14,468 bases of DNA, taken from contig JAFROA010000066.1 of the NCBI GenBank assembly GCA_017429885.1, forward strand, positions 1 through 14,468, read 5' to 3'. Of this stretch, positions 1 through 7,895 are shown piece after piece. The notes below the pieces were generated by a model. The model searched no databases. It worked only from the letters and a program-made list of their open reading frames with translations, and was not told the origin of the DNA. Origin of the DNA: Bacteroidales bacterium. GTDB taxonomy: Bacteria; Bacteroidota; Bacteroidia; Bacteroidales; UBA932. The position numbers were made by a program, and so were the translations under genes. The stretch's first letter is position 1, and each line of letters begins with the position of its first letter.

Positions 1-375
1 ATTGAATATGTTCCGGAAGCGATAGAGGATGCTAAGTCTAACGCCGCCGCTAACGGTATCACCAATTGTGAGTTCTTTGCGGGAGACATGAAAGATGTGC
101 TTGTCCCCTCTTTCATTGAGGTCCACGGACATCCGGATGTGATAATACTCGATCCCCCGAGAGCGGGTATCCACCCTGATGTGGCCAAGGTGATTCTTGA
201 CGCTGCTCCGGACCGCATCGTGTATGTCAGTTGCAATCCCGCCTCCCAGGCAAGGGATTTGGCCATATTATGTCAGAAATATGAGATAACTGCTGTCCAG
301 CCTGTCGACATGTTCCCCCATACGCAGCATGTCGAGAATGTCTGCGCTCTCCGAATCCGCACTGACATCAATTAG
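1..375 (+). CDS. RlmD/TrmA-family RNA (uracil-5-)-methyltransferase, 3' part only
   Basis: This is the C-terminal 124 residues of a SAM-dependent RNA m5U methyltransferase. The reading frame is open from base 1, so the start and any N-terminal TRAM or iron-sulfur region lie outside the window. Visible motifs, numbered from the first visible codon, are the DPPRAG SAM/catalytic loop (D51), the SCNP motif with the catalytic cysteine (C78) that attacks uracil C6, and the C-terminal DMFPHTQHVE signature with the general-base glutamate (E112). Family knowledge says such enzymes methylate U1939 or U747 of 23S rRNA, or U54 of tRNA. Without the N-terminus I cannot choose among RlmD, RlmC/RlmCD and TrmA, although RlmD-like proteins are the usual Bacteroidota form. 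The TAG stop overlaps the stop of the convergent tamL gene by 4 nt (372-375). The active-site motifs are intact and nothing suggests decay. Confidence 0.9.
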   Translation: MEYVPEAIEDAKSNAAANGITNCEFFAGDMKDVLVPSFIEVHGHPDVIILDPPRAGIHPDVAKVILDAAPDRIVYVSCNPASQARDLAILCQKYEITAVQPVDMFPHTQHVENVCALRIRTDIN

Positions 376-2570
376 AAAGGGTATCCGACGCCGAAATGAA
401 GGGCGTAGCAGTCCTTTCTGTGCCAATCATCGGGCCCATACCACCCTATTCCGTTTATTGAGGGATCGTAGAGCTTAACGCCCAGATCAATACGAAGGAC
501 GAGGAATGTGAGGTCTACTCTTGCCCCTAGTCCCCAGTCCGCGGCGATACTTTTGACAAAGTCTCTCCCGATATATCCATCATCACCCCAATCCTTTGCG
601 TACCAAGTGTTTCCGGCATCTAGGAATAACGCTCCCTGAAGTTTCCAGAACATTGGGAACCGGTATTCCGCATTGGCTTCAAGCTTGACGTCTCCAGTCT
701 GGCTGGGGATAATCATGACTTCTTCCGGTATGGCTCGGCCAGGCCCAAGAGTACGGGCTTGCCATCCTCTCATGCTGCTGGCACCTCCGCTGTAGAACTG
801 CTTCTCAAGAGGCACAGTGAAGGAATTGCCGTAGGCAATGCTGTAGCCTCCCAGAAGCCTGAAGGCGATCGCATGGTTGTCTCCCCTACCGAAGAAAACC
901 GTTTTGCCGAGAGTAAGCTCTGAGCGAACATATTGCGAATAAGGTATCCCCCATATCATCCTGTGGCCATGCCTGTCGGTTTTCATGGCGCTATTGAACA
1001 GGCTCAGGACATTACCTGACGCGTCAAGTTGGAATCGGATATACTTATATGAAACCCTTGGATTGACATCAGCGCAGGTCGTGTAGTACACCATTCCGCC
1101 CGATCCCACATCAAAGTGGTCTATGTAGGCGTTGAAAAAGAATTGGTTGCCGCTGAATCTCTCCATGAAAGACATGTCCATATCCTGGAGGCGGACTATC
1201 TTGGCTTGGAGAGGGTACAACTGGTACATGAGTCTCCTTCTCGAAAGGGCTCCTGAATATCCCCAAGCGGTTGAGATCATGGTCCTGGTGAACTCAGGGC
1301 GATTCTGGTACATGAAAGAGGCGTTGACCTCTGTGCGGGGAATGTCTGGTCCCCTGAATAAAGTATTGGGCAATCCAAGAAACTCAGGAAAGCTCAGTCC
1401 CGCTGAGACTCCGAACTCGTTTGAGCGGATGGCCCTGTTGTCGTATTTATACTGGAAATTTCCGAGGAAACTGAGGTTCAACCACTGTCCCCCATGGAAG
1501 ATATTCTTATGGAAATAGCTGATTTGAGGCGAGTAGCTGATCAAGCTATTGGAGTTGGTCGAGGCCTCAAGGTTGATCTTGAATCCTTGGGTTTTTGATG
1601 GGGTCAGAAGAATCCCGCAATCCACTATATCGACGGAATCCCGTGGGCTAAGGGTGATGTTGACTCCACTGAATACTTTCAGTGCGGACATGCGGGAATA
1701 TGTGTTGTTCACTTCCCTCTCGTTGTAAAGCGCTCCCGGGCGTATGGTGTTCATGTCCCGGAGAATCCTCTTATTGAAAGCGAGTTCCTTATCCCAGGAT
1801 ATGGAAACATTACCGATGGAATACTTCCTGAACGGCTTGGCGCTCTCCGCGTTCTGGTTCCTGGTGTATTCGCGGATGATCATCTCAAGGTCGGCCGTGT
1901 CCCTTTTAGACAATGTGTCGGCCTCGAAAGAATAATAGTTCTTTGTGAAGCCGAACCATCCGTTTCTTCTCATCCATGAGGCTGAGCGTTCGGTCTCATC
2001 CTCCAAACTGGCCTCAGAGAGGTAGTCTCCCGGCTTGATTGACAGGTTGAGTGTGTCGGCCATGAAATCCTCCCCGAACATCCCATCCGGGACCGAATAA
2101 GTGATCTTGCCGATTTTATACCTTTTCCCGGGAGTTACAGTGTATGTGACGGTTACCTTCTTACCGGAGACCCGCACGTCACTCTTTACTCCGGACTTGT
2201 AATAGCCAAGGTACTCCATGTGCCGGCTAATGTTGGCAACAGAGGCCTCCACGGTGGAAGATTCATAGACCACAGGGGCCACCCCTATCTTCCTTATCAC
2301 CTTGTTGGCGAATTTGCTTGTGTCCCTGCCTGAGAGATTGTAAAAATTGAGAAATGGGTTCCAGCCGAAAATGATATAGCTGTTCGCCTTCTGCTGGATG
2401 TACTTATCCACTTCCTTGGCGTTGAAACTCTTGTCGCCATCGATCTTGACCTCATTCCTGGCGAGACGGAACTCCCCGTCCTCCAGGACACGGGTCGTGC
2501 TGCATGAGAATAGCAGCGCCGTGGCGAGAAGAACGGCCGGGAACAAGCGGAGAGTGGTTTTTGGCACCAT
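372..2570 (-). CDS. tamL: TamL-type outer-membrane lipoprotein, Omp85/BamA-TamA family
   Basis: This 732-residue outer-membrane assembly protein begins with a lipoprotein signal peptide: basic start, hydrophobic stretch at about 8-20, and a lipobox ending LFSC with the lipidated cysteine at C23. Residues from about 30 to 330 read as POTRA-like repeats, and the rest is the 16-strand Omp85 'surface antigen' barrel. The conserved L6-loop motif is present as RGW at R601-W603, within GGASSMRGW. The protein ends in phenylalanine (GVGYPF), the usual terminal signal of beta-barrel outer-membrane proteins. A lipid-anchored TamA homologue is characteristic of Bacteroidota, where it is thought to work with TamB in envelope biogenesis. 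No tamB is in this window. It is transcribed alone, divergently from trmH, a pairing I associate with this phylum. The ATG at 2570 is chosen because it gives a complete signal peptide. Calling it TamL rather than another lipidated Omp85 protein rests on the architecture. Confidence 0.88.
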   Translation of the reverse strand: MVPKTTLRLFPAVLLATALLFSCSTTRVLEDGEFRLARNEVKIDGDKSFNAKEVDKYIQQKANSYIIFGWNPFLNFYNLSGRDTSKFANKVIRKIGVAPVVYESSTVEASVANISRHMEYLGYYKSGVKSDVRVSGKKVTVTYTVTPGKRYKIGKITYSVPDGMFGEDFMADTLNLSIKPGDYLSEASLEDETERSASWMRRNGWFGFTKNYYSFEADTLSKRDTADLEMIIREYTRNQNAESAKPFRKYSIGNVSISWDKELAFNKRILRDMNTIRPGALYNEREVNNTYSRMSALKVFSGVNITLSPRDSVDIVDCGILLTPSKTQGFKINLEASTNSNSLISYSPQISYFHKNIFHGGQWLNLSFLGNFQYKYDNRAIRSNEFGVSAGLSFPEFLGLPNTLFRGPDIPRTEVNASFMYQNRPEFTRTMISTAWGYSGALSRRRLMYQLYPLQAKIVRLQDMDMSFMERFSGNQFFFNAYIDHFDVGSGGMVYYTTCADVNPRVSYKYIRFQLDASGNVLSLFNSAMKTDRHGHRMIWGIPYSQYVRSELTLGKTVFFGRGDNHAIAFRLLGGYSIAYGNSFTVPLEKQFYSGGASSMRGWQARTLGPGRAIPEEVMIIPSQTGDVKLEANAEYRFPMFWKLQGALFLDAGNTWYAKDWGDDGYIGRDFVKSIAADWGLGARVDLTFLVLRIDLGVKLYDPSINGIGWYGPDDWHRKDCYALHFGVGYPF
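374..419. terminator. possible hairpin at the rlmD/tamL convergent junction
   Basis: A 7-bp perfect inverted repeat (AGAAAGG at 374-380, CCTTTCT at 413-419) encloses a second 5-bp stem (ACGCC at 388-392, GGCGT at 402-406). It begins at the rlmD stop codon and lies inside the last codons of tamL. No clear T-run follows on either strand, so if it ends transcription it is a weak or factor-assisted terminator. It could equally be a chance stem in coding sequence. Confidence 0.25.
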
Positions 2571-2577
2571 GGTTCCA

Positions 2578-2606
2578 CAAAAATAAAAAGAATATTAATA
2601 TATTTG
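2578..2606. promoter_or_regulatory. divergent promoter region tamL/trmH, two candidate -7 elements
   Basis: This 58-nt AT-rich gap holds TATATTTG on the plus strand (2599-2606) and TATTTTTG on the minus strand (2578-2585). Both match the Bacteroidota sigma -7 consensus TAnnTTTG. The plus-strand element would start transcription about 15 nt before the trmH ATG. The minus-strand element ends only 7 nt before the tamL ATG, so its transcript would be nearly leaderless. I see no good -33 TTTG partner for either. The AT-richness makes a chance match possible, especially for the tamL element. Confidence 0.4.
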
Positions 2607-2628
2607 TTAATCATCATAAAGTTGATTT

Positions 2629-3390
2629 ATGAGCATACCCATCACAAACAACGAGATCAAGTTCGTGAAGTCGCTCGAGCTCAAGAAGAACAGGGACTCA
2701 AGCGGCATGTTCATCGTCGAAGGTGAGAAAATGGTCGAAGAGGCGACCCGGTCCTCGTTTGAGGTCTTCAGATGTTATCGGGCCGCTGAGATCGGCGGGA
2801 CAGCCATGTCCAGGATGACCCTCCTCTCCTCCCCCTCCCCTGCCTTGGCTGTAGTCAGAAAGCCAAAGGATCTGGAGATAGCGGACTTGTCATATTTCTC
2901 TCTTCCCGATAATGGCCTTTTCCTGGCTCTGGACGGGATCAGGGACCCGGGCAACCTTGGCACTATCATCAGGATCGCTGACTGGTTTGGGATAGATGCG
3001 GTGTTCGCGTCCAGGGACACAGTGGACATATTCAACCCCAAAGTCGTTCAGGCCACGATGGGGGCCATATTCAGGGTGAAATTCCACTATTGCGACATTT
3101 CCCGCTTATGCCGCTTCGTCACCCTGTCCGGTGGCGACGCCTACGGGACATTCCTGGACGGAGGGAATATCTATTCAAAGGAACTTAACACTGGGGACAA
3201 GACCAAGTCCCTGATAGTCATAGGAAACGAGTCTAACGGAATCTCGAGGGAAGTGGCGGTCACTATCTCTGACAAGCTGTACATCCCTTCTTATCCTGAG
3301 AATGACAGAGGTTCAGAGTCTCTCAATGCCGCGGTTGCCACAGCGGTCACTGTGGCTGAATTCCGACGCAGAACAACCCCCAAGGCCTGA
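2629..3390 (+). CDS. TrmH/SpoU-family RNA 2'-O-ribose methyltransferase (RlmB-like)
   Basis: This 253-residue SPOUT-class enzyme uses SAM to methylate a ribose 2'-OH in rRNA or tRNA. The N-terminal part (about 5-90) is the SpoU substrate-binding domain, with the typical opening KFVKSLELKKNR then FIVEGEKMVEEA. The C-terminal knot domain carries all three SpoU motifs. Motif 1 is RDPGNLGTIIRIADWFG (N109, catalytic-type R115). Motif 2 is VVQATMGAIFRV (139-150). Motif 3 is VIGNESNGIS (197-206) followed by IP and SESLNAAVATAV (229-240), which forms the SAM-binding knot. The target cannot be decided from sequence: RlmB (23S G2251), TsnR-like and TrmH proteins share these motifs. The ATG at 2629 directly follows the candidate promoter, and the N-terminus begins at the expected family position. 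The next gene starts 4 nt after the stop, so this is the first gene of a transcription unit continuing to 7895. Confidence 0.92.
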   Translation: MSIPITNNEIKFVKSLELKKNRDSSGMFIVEGEKMVEEATRSSFEVFRCYRAAEIGGTAMSRMTLLSSPSPALAVVRKPKDLEIADLSYFSLPDNGLFLALDGIRDPGNLGTIIRIADWFGIDAVFASRDTVDIFNPKVVQATMGAIFRVKFHYCDISRLCRFVTLSGGDAYGTFLDGGNIYSKELNTGDKTKSLIVIGNESNGISREVAVTISDKLYIPSYPENDRGSESLNAAVATAVTVAEFRRRTTPKA

Positions 3391-3394
3391 CACC

Positions 3395-6322
3395 ATGAAT
3401 GAGGAATCTCTAATGCGATCAAGGATCAGGAGGATCCTGATGATCTGCAGTAATTACGACGCTTTCACCCTTGAGGAGGACGGCCGTGTAGAGAGGCAGC
3501 TAGTTAGTGAATACCGTGAGCTGAACCTCAGTAATCCCCCGACTTTCGTGTGGGCCAATTCCTCGAAGGAGGCGGCCGGGATACTCGGGGCTGACATGGA
3601 GATAGACATGATCATCTGCATGTACAACGATAGGGATAAGGACGTTTTCGAGTTCGCCGCTGATCTTCGGAAGAATGGTTCCAACATCCCGTTCGTGATG
3701 CTGATCCACTATTCGAAGGCGGTGAGGCAACGGATTTTCGAGAATGACCGATCAGGGATTGATTTCGTTTTCAGTTGGCATGGGAACGCTGATCTCATCC
3801 TGGCTATCGTAAAGCTTATCGAGGACTCTGCCAACGCTGATAACGATGTGTTTGAGGTCGGTGTGAGGGTGATTCTCCTTGTGGAGGACTCGGTGCGCTA
3901 TTATTCAACGTATCTGCCTGAGCTATACAAGCTTCTGATCACTCAGAGCCGTGAATTCCTGACCGAGTTCCTTAACGACGACCAGAAGAAGTACAGGAAG
4001 CGTTCCAGGCCGAAAATCCTGCTTGCGACTTGCTATGAGGACGCTCTCGCCTACTTCCAGAAGTATAAGGACAACTTGATGGGCGTCATCTCCGATGTGG
4101 GAATGGTGATTCATAAGGGCGACGCCGTGAAGTCGGAGAAACTTGACGCAGGCCTGGATTTGGTCCGTATAATCCGGGAATATGACCCCCTCATGCCGGT
4201 CCTCCTCCAGTCATCACAAGGAAGCATAGCTAAAGTCGCCGAGGAACTCGGTGTGGGCTTCCTCAGGAAATTCTCCAGGACCCTGTTCATGCAACTTGGC
4301 GACTATCTCAAGGAGGAGTTTGGATTCGGGGATTTCGTTTTCAAGGATGCCGGAGGCACCGAGTACGGCAGGGCATCAAGCCTCACTGAGCTCGGGAAGA
4401 TAATCGGCGGGGTTCCGGATGAGATATTGGTGAGCAACACCTCCAGGAATATGTTCTCCAAATGGCTCTATGCCAGGGGGTTGTTTAAGCTTGCGGAGAC
4501 CTTTAAGGCTGAGCATCACACTGTGGCCACTGAGTTCAGGGAATTCCTTATGGACCAGATAGGCAGGTACCACAGGATGATCGGCCAAGGGGTGATCGCG
4601 GATTTCAAGGAAGAGACTTACCAGGATTACTTCTGGTTCGCCAGGACTGGTGATGGATCATTGGGAGGCAAGGCAAGGGGTTTGGCCTTCCTTAACCATC
4701 TTGTGATGAAGCACTCCCTGTCCGACAAGTATCCGGATATGACTGTGTCTATTCCCCGCACGGTCGTGGTCACGACTGATTGGTTCGATCGTTTCATTCT
4801 TGACAATGGTTTGCAGCATGTGATAGATTCGGAGCTGTCCGACGATGAGATCCTTTCAGAGTTTGTCGCTTCCATCCTGCCTGCGGACCTGTTAAGTGAC
4901 CTGAAGGCATTTGTGGCCACCCTGGACAGCCCCGTTGCCGTGAGGTCAAGCTCGAAATTGGAAGATAGTAACTATCAGCCATTTGCTGGTGTATATTCGA
5001 CCTATATGTGTCCTCTTGTCGAGAATAAGGACAGGATGCTCAGGGAAATCACTAAGGCCATTAAAAGCGTGTATGCCTCGACGTATTTCGCCGGGAGCCG
5101 CGCATATATCCAGGCCAGTGGCAATCTGATTGGAGAGGAGAAGATGGCAATCATAATCCAGAGCATCTGTGGTTCCAGACACGGGGATGACTACTATCCT
5201 ATGTTGTCAGGTGTCGCGAGGTCGCTCAACGCTTATCCAATTGGCAATGAGAAGGCTACTGACGGAGTCATGAATGTGGCCTTTGGTCTGGGCAAGACTG
5301 TTGTCGACGGTGGCAGGTCGCTGAGGGTCAATCCCCGGTCGGCCAAGAAGATACTGCAGCTCTCCTCCCCTTCCCTGGCCATGCGTGACACCCAGTCCGA
5401 GATGTATGTAATGGACACCAGCCCCGGGGCTTTCAAAATATCTAAGAACGATGGGGTCAACCTCCGCAGAATTCCTGTCACCGAGGCTTTGGAACACTTT
5501 GACAGGCCGGAGATCGTTGTCTCCACATATGTCCCGCAGGATGATATGATGAGGCCCGGGATTATGGTACGCGGGCCGAGAGTCGTTTCGTTTGACGGGA
5601 TATTCCAATACGACCGGTTTCCTCTCGCCAAAGCCATCTCAGATATTTTGGAGATATGCAAGAGTGAGCTTATGTCCGAGGTCGAGATAGAGTTCGCTCT
5701 CGATCCAGTGCCCGGTTCTCAAGGGACCGAGGCGTTTCTGGAACTTCTACAGGTCAGGCCGGTTTCAGATATGTCAATATATCAGCCAGGCCAGTCCGGA
5801 GAATCAGCCCTTAGTCTCCCCCATGAGCTAGTGAACAGTGTCCAGGCGCTAGGCAATGGCGTTTTTAATGAATCCTCCCATATAGTCGCTATTCTCCCTG
5901 GAGTGTTCGATAAGATGAGAACGGAGGAAATGGCTCAGGAGATTTCGGAGATCAACAACCGGATGACAGCCGTTAACCAGACATATTTCCTGATTGGCCC
6001 GGGACGTTGGGGATCATCCATTCCTACCCTCGGGGTGCCTGTGAATTGGACGGACATCTCCGCCGCGAGGATGGTGGTCGAGTACGGCATGGATGGCTTC
6101 AGAATTGAGCCCAGCCAGGGAACACATTTCTTCCAGAACATAACCTCCCTTGGGGTCGGTTACCTGTCGGTGGACGAATATGCGGGATCAGGAAGTATTG
6201 ATTTCGAGGCTTTCGATTCACTTGAGGTGGAGTTCGAGGGGAAATTCACCAAAGTCTACAAAGTGGATGGCCTGACGGGGTTCATAGACAGGAACACCGG
6301 CAAGGCTGTCATCGGATTCTGA
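3395..6322 (+). CDS. tandem receiver-like domains fused to PPDK_N (PEP/pyruvate-binding) ATP-grasp domain, unknown substrate
   Basis: A 975-residue cytoplasmic protein with no signal peptide or membrane segment. Residues about 11-148 resemble a receiver domain without an acidic pocket: S19-N20 and a methionine stand where acidic residues belong. Residues about 158-300 form a second receiver with a plausible full set: E164-D165, D234 in ISDVGM, S273/S274 and K292. A mainly helical linker (300-415) leads to a PPDK_N nucleotide-binding domain (about 416-790). Its marks are GGKARG (K426), VAVRSSSKLED (R517, E523), FGLGKTVVDGG and the closing LELLQVRP (Q786, R788). The phospho-histidine swivel domain and TIM barrel of PEP synthase are absent. 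They are replaced by about 185 residues with GPGRWGS and PSQGTHFF (H911). Databases often label such proteins 'PEP synthase', but the missing domains argue against that reaction. The frame is open back to 3302, inside trmH. I take the ATG at 3395, 4 nt after the trmH stop, since earlier codons only re-read trmH. The GH13 gene follows after 4 nt. Function unknown. Confidence 0.85.
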   Translation: MNEESLMRSRIRRILMICSNYDAFTLEEDGRVERQLVSEYRELNLSNPPTFVWANSSKEAAGILGADMEIDMIICMYNDRDKDVFEFAADLRKNGSNIPFVMLIHYSKAVRQRIFENDRSGIDFVFSWHGNADLILAIVKLIEDSANADNDVFEVGVRVILLVEDSVRYYSTYLPELYKLLITQSREFLTEFLNDDQKKYRKRSRPKILLATCYEDALAYFQKYKDNLMGVISDVGMVIHKGDAVKSEKLDAGLDLVRIIREYDPLMPVLLQSSQGSIAKVAEELGVGFLRKFSRTLFMQLGDYLKEEFGFGDFVFKDAGGTEYGRASSLTELGKIIGGVPDEILVSNTSRNMFSKWLYARGLFKLAETFKAEHHTVATEFREFLMDQIGRYHRMIGQGVIADFKEETYQDYFWFARTGDGSLGGKARGLAFLNHLVMKHSLSDKYPDMTVSIPRTVVVTTDWFDRFILDNGLQHVIDSELSDDEILSEFVASILPADLLSDLKAFVATLDSPVAVRSSSKLEDSNYQPFAGVYSTYMCPLVENKDRMLREITKAIKSVYASTYFAGSRAYIQASGNLIGEEKMAIIIQSICGSRHGDDYYPMLSGVARSLNAYPIGNEKATDGVMNVAFGLGKTVVDGGRSLRVNPRSAKKILQLSSPSLAMRDTQSEMYVMDTSPGAFKISKNDGVNLRRIPVTEALEHFDRPEIVVSTYVPQDDMMRPGIMVRGPRVVSFDGIFQYDRFPLAKAISDILEICKSELMSEVEIEFALDPVPGSQGTEAFLELLQVRPVSDMSIYQPGQSGESALSLPHELVNSVQALGNGVFNESSHIVAILPGVFDKMRTEEMAQEISEINNRMTAVNQTYFLIGPGRWGSSIPTLGVPVNWTDISAARMVVEYGMDGFRIEPSQGTHFFQNITSLGVGYLSVDEYAGSGSIDFEAFDSLEVEFEGKFTKVYKVDGLTGFIDRNTGKAVIGF

Positions 6323-6326
6323 TAAT

Positions 6327-7895
6327 ATGGGGAAAGTCATTGTATACCAGATGCTTCCGAGGTTATGGGGGACTCTTGTTGATAACCCTATACCAGGAGG
6401 CGGTCTCGAAGTCAACGGATGTGGTAAATTCAGCTCGATAGACAGCCGGACTCTCGATTGGCTGAGGGATGAATTGAAGGTTACACATGTATGGTATACA
6501 GGTGTCCCCCGCCATGCGACGACCGTGGCTTTTGAAGGCTGCGGCGCTTCTGATCCGTCCATCGTTAAAGGCTTGGCCGGTTCCCCATACGCTATCACGG
6601 ATTTTTTTGATGTTAATCCTTATCTTGCTGATAATCTTGCTGATAGAATGCTCGAGTTTGAGTTTTTATTGAAGCGAACGCATGATGCTGGCTTAAAGGC
6701 TATCCTCGATTTTGTGCCTAACCATGTCTCCCGTGATTACGGCAAGGTCGGGCTAGTTCATGAGGCCGCTGAGGGTGTACTTGGCAAGACGGATGATGTC
6801 TCCCTTCATTGGGCTCCGGACAATGACTTTTATTATTATCCAGGTCAGCGTTTGTCCCTACCTGGTGGTGGGAGATACTACGAGAATCCGGCTAAGGCCT
6901 CAGGGAACTGTTTCTCCCCTTCCCCTGGCGTGAATGACTGGTATGAGACAGTCAGGATAAATTATTGCGACTTCCACACCCGTACATGGGACAAAATGCT
7001 TGAAATCGTTCGGTACTGGTGCCTGAAAGGTGTGGATGGCTTCAGGTGCGACATGGTGGAGATGGTGCCATGGCAGTTCATGAAATGGCTTATCGGGAGG
7101 ATCAAGCAGGAGTTCCCCGATGTGATATTCATAGCCGAAGTCTACCAGAAGGATCTCTACAGGTTATACATTGACGAGGTGGGATTTGACTATCTCTATG
7201 ATAAATCCGGTCTCTACGATACTTTGCGGTCAGTTGTCACAGAAGGAGGCACCTCCAGGGAAATCACATGGAACTGGCAGTCTCTTGGCGATTTGCAACC
7301 CAGGATGTTGAATTTTCTGGAGAACCATGACGAGACTCGTTTCGCGTCAGATTTCTTCGGTAAGAATCCGATGAATGCCGCATCCTCCTTATGTGTCGGT
7401 CTCCTCCTCAACAACTCCGCTTACATGATTTATTCCGGCCAGGAAGTCGGTGAGAGGGGTATGGACGCTGAGGGGTTCAGCGGTCGTGATGGCAGGACAA
7501 CTATTTTCGACTGGTGGAGTGTGGGATCACTCCGTAGGCTGTATAAGCACATTCATGGTGGTGATGGACTGACTGAAAGCCAGAAGGAGACACTTCGCCT
7601 ATATGAAGAGACTCTCTCTCTCGCTGCCGATCCAGGCATCGAGGAGGGAAAGACATTCGACATTTGCTACCGCAATCTAGATACTCCCGGCTTCGATCCT
7701 GACCACACCTTCGCTTTCCTCCGTGGTGGCGACGGGAAAGCGGTCCTTTTCGTATGTGACTTTTCCGGCAGTGATCGTCTCGTGACAGTTCGAATACCGC
7801 CGGAAGCTTTTGAATATCTTGGCATTAACAAAACGGAGACACTCGAGGTGAGCGTCTCCGTGAAAGGTTTCGGGTATTCTGTCTTACCAGTTTAG
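6327..7895 (+). CDS. cytoplasmic GH13 alpha-amylase-family enzyme
   Basis: This 522-residue glycoside hydrolase family 13 protein acts on alpha-glucan bonds by a double-displacement mechanism. All four classic regions are intact: region I DFVPNHV (D128, H133), region II GFRCDMVEM with the nucleophile D242, region III FIAEVYQ with the acid/base E271, and region IV ENHDETR with the transition-state D335. The N-terminus runs straight into the barrel (VIVYQMLPRLWG) with no signal peptide or lipobox. The enzyme should therefore be intracellular, acting on glycogen, imported maltodextrin or a similar glucan, unlike surface SusG-type amylases. A C-terminal beta domain (about 430-522) closes the chain, and no carbohydrate-binding module is seen. 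The subfamily, and hence hydrolase versus transferase activity, cannot be fixed. The ATG lies 4 nt after the receiver/PPDK_N gene, implying co-transcription. The last 12 nt overlap the convergent pfk gene. Confidence 0.9.
   Translation: MGKVIVYQMLPRLWGTLVDNPIPGGGLEVNGCGKFSSIDSRTLDWLRDELKVTHVWYTGVPRHATTVAFEGCGASDPSIVKGLAGSPYAITDFFDVNPYLADNLADRMLEFEFLLKRTHDAGLKAILDFVPNHVSRDYGKVGLVHEAAEGVLGKTDDVSLHWAPDNDFYYYPGQRLSLPGGGRYYENPAKASGNCFSPSPGVNDWYETVRINYCDFHTRTWDKMLEIVRYWCLKGVDGFRCDMVEMVPWQFMKWLIGRIKQEFPDVIFIAEVYQKDLYRLYIDEVGFDYLYDKSGLYDTLRSVVTEGGTSREITWNWQSLGDLQPRMLNFLENHDETRFASDFFGKNPMNAASSLCVGLLLNNSAYMIYSGQEVGERGMDAEGFSGRDGRTTIFDWWSVGSLRRLYKHIHGGDGLTESQKETLRLYEETLSLAADPGIEEGKTFDICYRNLDTPGFDPDHTFAFLRGGDGKAVLFVCDFSGSDRLVTVRIPPEAFEYLGINKTETLEVSVSVKGFGYSVLPV
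7833..7861 (-). terminator. candidate intrinsic terminator of the pfk gene
   Basis: A perfect 8-bp inverted repeat (ACGGAGAC at 7833-7840, GTCTCCGT at 7854-7861) has a 13-nt loop. Read on the minus strand, it starts 23 nt past the pfk stop codon and is followed by TTTTGTTAA, a short U-tract. That suits rho-independent termination of pfk. On the plus strand no T-run follows, so it looks one-directional. The hairpin lies inside the end of the GH13 coding sequence. Confidence 0.5.

Noticed and set aside
3302..3394. Extended N-terminus of the receiver/PPDK_N protein starting inside trmH
   Set aside because: Those 31 codons re-read the conserved 3' end of trmH in another frame and give low-complexity sequence. 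The ATG at 3395, 4 nt after the trmH stop, fits the operon spacing seen downstream.
3395..6322. Annotation as phosphoenolpyruvate synthase (ppsA)
   Set aside because: Only the nucleotide-binding domain is present. The phospho-histidine swivel domain and the PEP/pyruvate barrel are missing.
7608..7625. Short CT-rich run in the GH13 gene
   Set aside because: It is only a few dinucleotide units, within conserved-length coding sequence, and is not a meaningful repeat or slippage tract.
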